Translations under genes and position numbers: made by a program
Source: an uncultured Eubacteriales bacterium
Lineage (GTDB): Bacteria; Bacillota; Clostridia; Eubacteriales; Anaerofustaceae
NCBI GenBank assembly: GCA_902796565.1
Contig: CADBPP010000080.1
Span: forward strand, 1-10,093
Direction of reading: 5' to 3'
DNA: 10,093 nt
Shown here: positions 6,077-10,093 of the stretch, one piece after another
How the letters are laid out: each line of letters opens with the position of its first letter
How positions within the stretch are numbered: the first letter of the stretch is position 1
Notes under the pieces: generated by a model
Seen by the model: the letters and a program-made list of their open reading frames with translations, nothing else
Databases searched by the model: none
Told to the model about the DNA's origin: nothing

Positions 6077-6572
6077 CTCTGATGTCCTCCTCTTCCAGCA
6101 GTTTTCTGATCCTCTCCTTTGCCCTGAAGAAAATGACCCGGGCGGAGCTATCGGAGATCCCTTCCCTGAGGGCAATCTCATGAAAGGAGTATCCTTCAAG
6201 GCGCATCATCATGACATTCCCGGCCCTCTGAGGCTGCTTTGCTATAAGATCCGTGATCCTTGAGGCGATAAGGCGTTCATCCCATTCATTCAGGCCGGCC
6301 TCATCCCCGGGGATCATGTACTCCTCCAGCATGACCCTCCGGACTTCGCGGCGGCTCTTTCTGAGGTATCTTATCCATCTTCTCCGGGCGATGGAAAAGA
6401 GCCATGTCTTCACGTCCGAATCTCCCCTGAAGGAGGCGATGCTCTTCACAGCCTCAAGGAACACTTCGGAGGCGAGATCCTCGGAAACATGGGCGTCATG
6501 CGTAAGGGAATAGAGATATCCGTAGATATCCCTGTAGTGATCTGAAAACATCTTTTCCAGCACCTTTCGCAT
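6069..6572 (-). CDS. ECF-type RNA polymerase sigma factor (sigma-70 family)
   Basis: A 167-residue alternative sigma factor containing only regions 2 and 4. Region 2 covers about residues 13-72, with the core-binding part DIYGYLYSLTHDAHVSEDLA and the -10 recognition part FRGDSDVKTWLFSIARRRW. Region 4 covers about 105-160, with the -35-binding helix-turn-helix GYSFHEIALREGISDSSARV. No extra C-terminal domain is present. The ATG has AGGAG six bases upstream. It leads an operon with its membrane anti-sigma factor and a membrane-anchored protein, the usual layout for an envelope-stress or cell-surface response. A TGTAAC motif upstream (6617-6622) may mark an autoregulated promoter. The specific stimulus cannot be read from the sequence. 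Confidence 0.95.
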   Translation of the reverse strand: MRKVLEKMFSDHYRDIYGYLYSLTHDAHVSEDLASEVFLEAVKSIASFRGDSDVKTWLFSIARRRWIRYLRKSRREVRRVMLEEYMIPGDEAGLNEWDERLIASRITDLIAKQPQRAGNVMMMRLEGYSFHEIALREGISDSSARVIFFRAKERIRKLLEEEDIRDE

Positions 6573-6592
6573 CCCAAGCTCCTCTCACCATA

Positions 6593-6622
6593 TATGTGCC
6601 CCCGGCAGGATGATCCGTTACA
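6593..6622 (-). promoter_or_regulatory. Possible ECF-type promoter of the sigma operon
   Basis: The minus strand has TGTAAC (6617-6622), a -35 typical of ECF-dependent promoters, followed after about 18 bases by CACATA (6593-6598). Since the upstream operon ends in a strong terminator at 6643-6682, the sigma operon must have a promoter between about 6580 and 6645. The spacing is slightly long and the -10 is unproven. Confidence 0.3.
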
Positions 6623-6642
6623 CCAAAAGAAGATCTTTACCG

Positions 6643-6682
6643 AAAAAGGCTGCCGTAAGGACAGCTCTGTCCCCCGGCAGCC
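6643..6682 (-). terminator. Branched (nested-hairpin) terminator of the arsR-sms-GIY-YIG operon
   Basis: On the minus strand GGCTGCCG pairs with CGGCAGCC (6675-6682 with 6648-6655). Enclosed between them is a second perfect hairpin, GGACAG-AG-CTGTCC (6659-6672). A TTTTT tract (6643-6647) follows directly. It starts about 25 bases after the GIY-YIG stop and closes that operon before the sigma factor gene. Confidence 0.88.
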
Positions 6683-6707
6683 CCTCTGTGCCTGTCTTGC
6701 CTAACGT

Positions 6708-6992
6708 TCAGTCGCCTTCGCTCACAGACCCGCCGGAGCGTGCCAGAGCCAGCTTCTGGTCCCTTGTGAGTTTCTTAAGAGCCGCTTCTCTTCTGAGAGC
6801 GCTGCTTTTGTCCTCAAAACACTCTGTGTAAATGAGTTTCACCGGACGGCGGGAACGGGTGTAGCGGGCCCCTTCCCCGGCGTTATGCACTGCGGTGCGC
6901 CTTACGGGATCGGTGGTAAAACCGCTGTAGACGGTCCCGTCGGCGCATTCCAGCATATATGCGTAATACTTTTTGTTCTCTTCCATTTTCAC
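6708..6992 (-). CDS. Small GIY-YIG domain nuclease (UPF0213/YhbQ-YazA-like)
   Basis: A 94-residue single-domain protein. Seen: YYAYMLECADGTVYSG (9-24), the GIY-YIG type motif pair; R31/R32 and H36-N37 (VRRTAVHNAG); the conserved ARYTRSRRPVKLIY (42-55); and the metal-ligand glutamate E69 in RREAALKKL. The length is typical of stand-alone UPF0213 proteins, proposed to act on branched or damaged DNA. The GTG at 6992 begins 11 bases after the SmsB stop; an ATG at 6986 is the alternative, and both lack a clear ribosome-binding site, so translation may depend on ribosomes leaving SmsB. It is the last gene of the operon before the branched terminator. No known link between GIY-YIG proteins and Fe-S assembly explains the position; it may simply share the transcript. 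Confidence 0.9.
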   Translation of the reverse strand: MKMEENKKYYAYMLECADGTVYSGFTTDPVRRTAVHNAGEGARYTRSRRPVKLIYTECFEDKSSALRREAALKKLTRDQKLALARSGGSVSEGD

Positions 6993-7003
6993 GGATGAGG
7001 CTC

Positions 7004-7951
7004 TCAGCGCAAAAAGCCCTCGATTATCTTGGCTTCGGCTTCCTCTTCGGTAAGGCCCAGGGTCTGCAGCTTCATGATCTGCTCTCCCGCGATCTTTCCG
7101 ATGGCCGCCTCGTGGATCAGGGCAGCGTCCTCGCTGTAGGCCTCCAGCTCAGGCACGGACAATACGCTGCCGTGGTCCGCTATGATGGCGTCGCACTCGC
7201 TGTGTCCCGTGCACCTGGTGTTTCCTATGAGTCGGGCACGGAAGCTCTGGCGGGAATTTCCCCTGGCGACGGAACGGCTCACCACGTCGGCTCCGCAGTC
7301 CTCTCCGTTGAGCTCCACCACGAAATCCGTCTCCGCCGTATCCTCATCGGCGGTCATGAGCTTTTCACGGATGACCAGCTTAGCGTTGGCCTCCAGCTTT
7401 GCCCTGGTCTTTCTCACGGTCTTCTCCACTCCCTGGATCTGGGTGGTATCCATCTCCAGATAGCTGCCCTCCGCAAGATACGCATCGGTCTCGGGATCGA
7501 TGAAGCGGTTGGCCTTGGTGGCACCGGTGCCGATGTGTTTTTCCACATATTTCACCCTGGCGTTCTTTTCGATGAAGAAGCGGTGGATGCCGTTGTGGCG
7601 CGACTCCTCCTCGGTGATGGTGTGGACTCCGCATCCCGCGATAACGGTGACGTCGGCGCCTTCGCCGATATAGAAGTCATTGTATACCAGGTCATCCACC
7701 CCGGAGTGGGTGATGCAGGCGGGGATGAACACGTTCTCCCCCTTGGTGCCGGGCTTCACATGGATGTTGATGCCGGGCTTGTCCTCCTTGGCCTCGATGG
7801 TTATGTTCTCGGTGGATTTTCTACCGGCGCAGCCCCCGTCCTCGCGGATGTTGTAGGCCCCCTTGAATTCCGTACCGTCAAAACCCGAAACTATCTTTAA
7901 GAGATCCTTCGTCTCTTCCTTCACGTTGAATTCCTTCGTCTCTGTACTCAT
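7004..7951 (-). CDS. smsB: SufB/SufD-like Fe-S cluster assembly scaffold (SmsB type)
   Basis: A 315-residue protein of the SufB/SufD family, shorter than Escherichia coli SufB and matching the SmsB protein of the minimal two-gene SUF-like system of anaerobes and methanogens. It should form a complex with the neighbouring ATPase and build Fe-S clusters in the cytoplasm. Seen: a beta-helix-like core rich in short strands, and the hallmark C-terminal region: TRCTGHSECDAIIADHG (245-261), VPELEA (266-271) and HEAAIGKIAGEQ (280-291), with H280 at the place of the conserved SufB histidine, and C247/C253 as possible cluster or sulfur ligands. The start at 7951 overlaps the ATPase stop as TGATG and has GGAGGGG upstream; a longer frame to 7981 lies inside the ATPase gene. 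No SufS, SufU or SufE gene is in the window, so the sulfur source is unknown. Confidence 0.92.
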   Translation of the reverse strand: MSTETKEFNVKEETKDLLKIVSGFDGTEFKGAYNIREDGGCAGRKSTENITIEAKEDKPGINIHVKPGTKGENVFIPACITHSGVDDLVYNDFYIGEGADVTVIAGCGVHTITEEESRHNGIHRFFIEKNARVKYVEKHIGTGATKANRFIDPETDAYLAEGSYLEMDTTQIQGVEKTVRKTRAKLEANAKLVIREKLMTADEDTAETDFVVELNGEDCGADVVSRSVARGNSRQSFRARLIGNTRCTGHSECDAIIADHGSVLSVPELEAYSEDAALIHEAAIGKIAGEQIMKLQTLGLTEEEAEAKIIEGFLR

Positions 7952-8679
7952 CAGAAAATCCCCTCCCTGGGCATCTCGCACATTTTACGGCAGCCTTTTC
8001 CTTCCAGCAGGGAAGGCATCACCTCGTCCTTGGGTCCGCAGGCGGTTATCTCACCGTCCGTTATCACCACCAGCTCGTCGGCTATGTCTATTATCCTCTC
8101 CTGGTGGGAGATTATGATCAGCGACCCGTTGAGGTTTTTCTGCATCTCCCTGAAAACGTCTATCAGGTTCGTGAAGCTCCACAGGTCGATGCCGGCCTCA
8201 GGTTCATCGAAGACCGTGAGCACGCTGTGGCGGGAGATGACGGATGCTATCTCTATACGCTTTATCTCCCCTCCCGAAAGGGTGCTGTCCACTTCCCTGT
8301 CGATGTAGTCGGTGGCGCAAAGGCCCACCTTCACCAGCACGTCGCACATGTCGGGACGGCTGAGGTTGTCCTTTGAGCTGAGGGCGATCAGGTCGCTCAC
8401 AGTAAGGCCCTTGAATCTGACGGGCTGCTGGAAAGCGTAGCTCACGCCCCTGCGGGCCCTCTCGGTGATCCCCTCATCCGTTATGTCCTCGCCGTTGAGG
8501 ATGATCTTTCCCGATGTGGGCTTGTAGATGCCGGCGATGAGCTTCGCCAGCGATGTTTTTCCGCTGCCGTTGGGTCCGGTGATCACCACCACCTTCCCGT
8601 CCGGTATCTCCAGGCTGACGTCACGGAGGACTTCTGTACCGTCCTCGGTGGTCCAGCTCAGGTTCTCGATCTTAAGCAT
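7951..8679 (-). CDS. smsC: SufC-like ABC ATPase for Fe-S assembly (SmsC type)
   Basis: A 242-residue soluble ABC ATPase with all motifs intact: Walker A GPNGSGKT (35-42), Q-loop around QQP (84-86), signature LSGGE (134-138), Walker B VLTVFDEPE (153-161) and switch histidine H192 (IIISHQE). It has no membrane partner; instead the next gene is the SmsB scaffold, so it is the ATPase that drives conformational change of a SufBC-like (SmsCB) complex. The ATG at 8679 has a perfect AGGAGG seven bases upstream. The C-terminal tail carries C230-x3-C234 (GCRKMCEMP), which could be a metal or sulfur contact; I cannot say whether the family conserves it. It follows arsR after 76 bases, with a micro-ORF and a hairpin in the gap, and overlaps smsB by one base. 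Confidence 0.94.
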   Translation of the reverse strand: MLKIENLSWTTEDGTEVLRDVSLEIPDGKVVVITGPNGSGKTSLAKLIAGIYKPTSGKIILNGEDITDEGITERARRGVSYAFQQPVRFKGLTVSDLIALSSKDNLSRPDMCDVLVKVGLCATDYIDREVDSTLSGGEIKRIEIASVISRHSVLTVFDEPEAGIDLWSFTNLIDVFREMQKNLNGSLIIISHQERIIDIADELVVITDGEITACGPKDEVMPSLLEGKGCRKMCEMPREGIF

Positions 8680-8746
8680 TTGATAACCTCCTGTAATGAC
8701 ACGGCGGTATCCCGCCGTAAGTGATTATGTCGATCCTTTGCATCAT
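8672..8746 (-). CDS. Possible 24-codon micro-ORF between arsR and smsC
   Basis: The gap between arsR and smsC is open in one frame: two adjacent ATG codons at 8746 and 8743 with GGAG five bases before the first, then 24 sense codons ending at TAA inside the smsC start (eight-base overlap). The peptide begins MMQRIDIITYGG, contains PPCHYRR and has one cysteine. The frame runs over both the hairpin at 8701-8718 and the smsC ribosome-binding site, so its translation would melt the hairpin and deliver ribosomes to smsC. It could be a leader peptide that couples arsR to smsC, or a chance frame; a functional peptide product is unproven. Confidence 0.35.
   Translation of the reverse strand: MMQRIDIITYGGIPPCHYRRLSNA
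8701..8718 (-). promoter_or_regulatory. Hairpin just upstream of the smsC ribosome-binding site
   Basis: ACGGCGG and CCGCCGT form a perfect 7-bp GC-rich stem with a four-base loop, about 10 bases before the AGGAGG of smsC. It has no T tract and so is not an intrinsic terminator. It could limit read-through, protect an mRNA 5' end after cleavage, or tune smsC translation. Confidence 0.5.
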
Positions 8747-8755
8747 TTGATCTCC

Positions 8756-9103
8756 TCAGAGGCTCTCACCCAGATGGGCAAGACCCGTTTCCATGACTTC
8801 CCGGACATGGCCGTCCTGCAGGGAATATATGACGCTCTTCCCATCCCGGGTGCTCTTCACCAGCTTGGACTGCTTCAGGATCCTGAGCTGATGGGAGATG
8901 CTGGACTGGGTGGCTCCCAGGGCGTCGGCGATATCGCAAACGCACTTGTCGCCGTGGGTGAGCATGCACAGTATGGAAAGCCTTGTGGGATCCGACAGAT
9001 TCTTGAAGAAATCCGCCAGCTCGCCCAGCTTCACAGCGCAGGGCATCTGCCTGCACACCGCTGATTCGATGCATATGCATTCCTCAGGTAAATGTTCTGT
9101 CAT
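8756..9103 (-). CDS. ArsR/SmtB-family metal-responsive repressor (CadC/SmtB-like)
   Basis: A 115-residue winged-helix repressor. The N-terminal arm is cysteine-rich (C9, C11, C17, C22). DPTRLSILCML leads into the alpha-3 metal motif DKCVCDIADAL (C54, C56), then the recognition helix QSSISHQLRILKQSKLV (66-82) and the wing. The last helix has D97-x-H99-x10-H110-x2-E113, exactly the alpha-5 zinc site pattern of SmtB and CadC. It therefore seems to keep both the thiolate (alpha-3N) and the D/H/H/E site, as CadC does, suggesting Zn/Cd/Pb or perhaps iron-related sensing. The ATG at 9103 with GAGG six bases upstream is preferred; an in-frame GTG at 9115 would add four residues. Metal binding should release it from its operator and switch on the Fe-S assembly genes in the same transcript. 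No metal pump is adjacent. Confidence 0.92.
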   Translation of the reverse strand: MTEHLPEECICIESAVCRQMPCAVKLGELADFFKNLSDPTRLSILCMLTHGDKCVCDIADALGATQSSISHQLRILKQSKLVKSTRDGKSVIYSLQDGHVREVMETGLAHLGESL

Positions 9104-9112
9104 TGTAAACCT

Positions 9113-9136
9113 CACAACATATGTTCATCTGTTCAT
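9113..9136. promoter_or_regulatory. ArsR-type operator candidate at the arsR start point
   Basis: Two direct TGTTCAT copies (9122-9128, 9130-9136) lie eight bases apart, and the first belongs to a palindrome AACATATGTT (9116-9125), giving ATGAACA-TA-TGTT on the minus strand. This resembles ArsR/SmtB/CzrA operators with ATGAACA...TGTTCAT arms. It sits over the predicted start point (near 9131) and early leader, so a bound repressor would block transcription. Confidence 0.6.
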
Positions 9137-9137
9137 A

Positions 9138-9166
9138 AGTATATATGATTTTGAGTTCTTTTTCAA
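9138..9166 (-). promoter_or_regulatory. Sigma-A promoter of the arsR-sms operon
   Basis: On the minus strand TTGAAA (9161-9166), a 17-base spacer and TATACT (9138-9143) form a good sigma-A promoter. The start point would be near 9131, giving a leader of about 28 bases. No other clear promoter is visible before smsC, so the whole operon probably depends on it. Confidence 0.8.
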
Positions 9167-9214
9167 TATCCCGGCCTAATTTATCCTCTCTGAAGCGTTT
9201 TTTGAGGCAAAATT

Positions 9215-9295
9215 CCGGCCTTTTGCCGGCTGATATGCATCCAAACTGTATGGAAGAGCATGTTTAAAAGATATGGTGCCGGGAAAAGCTCCCGG
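9215..9295 (-). other. Gene-free stretch with two extra hairpins between arsR and rplS
   Basis: Between the arsR promoter and the L19 terminator no coding sequence is credible. It contains two short stems: CCGGC-cTTTT-GCCGG (9215-9229), followed on the minus strand by AATTTTGCC, and CCGGGA-aaagc-TCCCGG (9279-9295). Both stand downstream of the main L19 terminator in the direction of transcription and may act as back-up terminators or transcript-end structures. Confidence 0.4.
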
Positions 9296-9331
9296 AAAAG
9301 GAAAAAGACTGCCCCGAATGAGACAGTCTTT
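9296..9331 (-). terminator. Terminator of rplS
   Basis: AAAGACTG pairs with CAGTCTTT (9324-9331 with 9304-9311) around a 12-base loop, 13 bases after the L19 stop, and is followed on the minus strand by TTCCTTTTCC, so the tract reads TTTTTCCTTTTCC including the stem end. Confidence 0.8.
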
Positions 9332-9343
9332 CTTGTTTTAAAA

Positions 9344-9691
9344 CTAGTATCTGGTCTTTTCTTTGACCTTTGTGGCTTTTCCGACTCTGTCCCTGAGGTA
9401 GTAGAGCTTTGCTCTTCTTACCTTACCGAAGCGGGTCACTTCGATCTTTTCGATCTTCGGTGAATTGAGCGGGAATGTCCTTTCTACGCCTACGCCGTAG
9501 GAGATCTTTCTGACTGTGAAAGTCTCTCTTGCTCCGCCGTTCTGACGCTTGAGCACGATGCCTTCGAATACCTGGATTCTTTCCCTCTTGCCTTCAACGA
9601 CCTTGACGTGTACTCTTACGGTATCACCAACGTTGAACTTGGGAAGATCGCTTCTGAGGTTTTCCTGTTCCACGAGCTTGATCAGATCCAT
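9344..9691 (-). CDS. rplS: 50S ribosomal protein L19
   Basis: A 115-residue protein of normal length for L19, which sits at the interface of the 30S and 50S subunits. Recognised by its well-known pattern: FNVGDTVRVHVKVVEGKRERIQVFEGIVLKR (19-49), RETFTVRKISYGVGVERTFPLNSPKIEKIEV (55-85) and RAKLYYLRDRVGKATKVKEK near the C-terminus. The ATG has AAGGAGGAG about nine bases upstream. In many bacteria rplS closes an rpsP-rimM-trmD-rplS operon; here it has its own promoter (9768-9795) and terminator, and neither neighbour is a translation gene, so it is a single-gene unit on this side. The region between promoter and start may fold as an L19 leader, suggesting feedback control by its own product. Confidence 0.99.
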   Translation of the reverse strand: MDLIKLVEQENLRSDLPKFNVGDTVRVHVKVVEGKRERIQVFEGIVLKRQNGGARETFTVRKISYGVGVERTFPLNSPKIEKIEVTRFGKVRRAKLYYLRDRVGKATKVKEKTRY

Positions 9692-9762
9692 TTTTGCGTG
9701 CTCCTCCTTCCTTACCAGACGTTCTTGTGTTCCTGTGCTAACAGAGGACCGTCGTACTAACC
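9692..9762 (-). promoter_or_regulatory. Structured 5' leader of rplS (possible L19 leader element)
   Basis: The predicted transcript begins near 9761, leaving about 70 bases before the ATG. Within it, GACG (minus strand, 9750-9753) pairs with CGTC (9718-9721), enclosing TCCTCTG and CACAGGA (9742-9748 with 9731-9737, one mismatch, four-base loop CTAA on the plus strand). Firmicutes rplS genes are known to carry an L19 leader that mediates autoregulation; I cannot confirm a covariance match here. Confidence 0.45.
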
Positions 9763-9767
9763 TGAAA

Positions 9768-9795
9768 AGTATATCACAGCATAACGCGTTTGCAA
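9768..9795 (-). promoter_or_regulatory. Promoter of rplS
   Basis: On the minus strand TTGCAA (9790-9795), 16-base spacer, and TGATATACT with extended -10 TATACT (9768-9773). It begins 14 bases beyond the stop codon of the preceding Fe-S protein gene, from which no clear terminator separates it. Confidence 0.75.
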
Positions 9796-9809
9796 AGCAT
9801 TTATACCCT

Positions 9810-10093
9810 TTATTTTTCGTTTTCCGTCTCGACCGACGGGCTTGAGCCCCCTACCCTGTAATGCAGAGCGCCTTCGGGGCATTCGTGGACACACGCTCCG
9901 CAGCGTATGCACTCCGCGCTGTCGGGATCCTCCGAGGGATCCGCCCCCATGCCGCATACTTCGGAACACCTGCCGCAGTGCGCGCAGGCTTCCCTGTCGA
10001 GCCCGATCCTGACAAGGGATACCCTGTTGAAAAGGGAGTAGAAGGCTCCCAGCGGACAGATATATCTGCAGAAGGGGCGGCAGATCTTCATGG
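9810..10093 (-). CDS. Membrane 4Fe-4S binding protein, C-terminal part (cut by right edge)
   Basis: The last 94 codons of a gene that enters from the right. The first residues, CRPFCRYICPLGAFYSLFN, are the CxxxCxxxCP loop that in NapH/YccM-like membrane ferredoxin proteins follows the transmembrane helices, so the ATG at 10091 is most likely internal. Two 4Fe-4S ferredoxin motifs follow (numbered from that ATG): C36, C39, C42, C46 and C61, C64, C67, C71 (CIRCGACVHECPEG), then a short polar tail. The proline normally after the fourth cysteine of the first motif is Gly (VCGMG), a mild oddity also known in relatives. The protein would pass electrons at the cytoplasmic face of the membrane. The partner is unknown because the upstream genes are outside the window. 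Confidence 0.88.
   Translation of the reverse strand, partial: MKICRPFCRYICPLGAFYSLFNRVSLVRIGLDREACAHCGRCSEVCGMGADPSEDPDSAECIRCGACVHECPEGALHYRVGGSSPSVETENEK

Noticed and set aside
6077..6199. N-terminal extension of the anti-sigma factor back to 6199
   Set aside because: The extra residues are the sigma gene read in another frame. The zinc-finger domain begins right at the ATG at 6076, which has its own ribosome-binding site.
6959..7900. A 313-codon open frame on the plus strand
   Set aside because: Antisense to the SmsB gene, which has clear family motifs. The frame has no ribosome-binding site or recognisable domain.
7952..7981. N-terminal extension of SmsB back to 7981
   Set aside because: This ATG lies inside smsC. 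The ATG at 7951 overlaps the smsC stop as TGATG and has a strong ribosome-binding site.
8701..8718. Hairpin between arsR and smsC as an intrinsic terminator
   Set aside because: No T tract follows on the minus strand and smsC has no visible promoter of its own, so termination here would silence the Fe-S genes.
9260..9463. A 67-codon plus-strand frame near the rplS terminator
   Set aside because: It crosses the terminator and the end of rplS on the opposite strand and has no ribosome-binding site.

Overview
The window looks like the chromosome of a strictly anaerobic member of the Clostridia (Firmicutes). The indicators are a Re-type (homocitrate-synthase-like) citrate synthase, a two-gene SUF-like Fe-S assembly system (SmsC/SmsB type), strong GGAGG ribosome-binding sites, sigma-A promoters close to TTGACA-17-TATAAT, and a YfjL-like protein. 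The coding DNA is moderately GC-rich and the intergenic promoters are AT-rich. No mobile element, CRISPR array, tRNA or rRNA is visible. I do not assign a genus.

Region 1 (1-3722) is an oxidative-branch TCA module. A minus-strand operon encodes Re-citrate synthase, an FCD-type GntR regulator and an aconitase-family hydratase cut by the left edge. An NAD-type isocitrate dehydrogenase is divergent on the plus strand. Together they would convert oxaloacetate plus acetyl-CoA to 2-oxoglutarate, presumably for glutamate synthesis. The 90-bp divergent region holds a consensus sigma-A promoter for the operon, a perfect 22-bp palindrome with an ATTGTATACAAT core over its -10 and start point, and a second promoter placed so that the dehydrogenase mRNA would be leaderless. 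A 13-bp-stem hairpin ends the convergent side.

Region 2 (3723-4660) holds two overlapping small genes of unknown function with their own extended -10 promoter. Region 3 (4670-6622) is a minus-strand operon of an ECF sigma factor, a zinc-finger membrane anti-sigma factor and a membrane-anchored YfjL-like protein. Each start is tightly coupled to the preceding stop, and a terminator follows.

Region 4 (6643-9166) is a minus-strand operon: a CadC/SmtB-like ArsR metal sensor, a possible 24-codon micro-ORF with a hairpin, the SmsC ATPase, the SmsB scaffold and a small GIY-YIG nuclease, closed by a branched terminator. A good promoter and TGTTCAT operator-like repeats precede the ArsR gene, so Fe-S assembly here is probably metal-responsive.

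Region 5 (9167-10093) contains ribosomal protein L19 as a single-gene unit with its own promoter, structured leader and terminator. At the right edge is the C-terminal part of a membrane 4Fe-4S protein.
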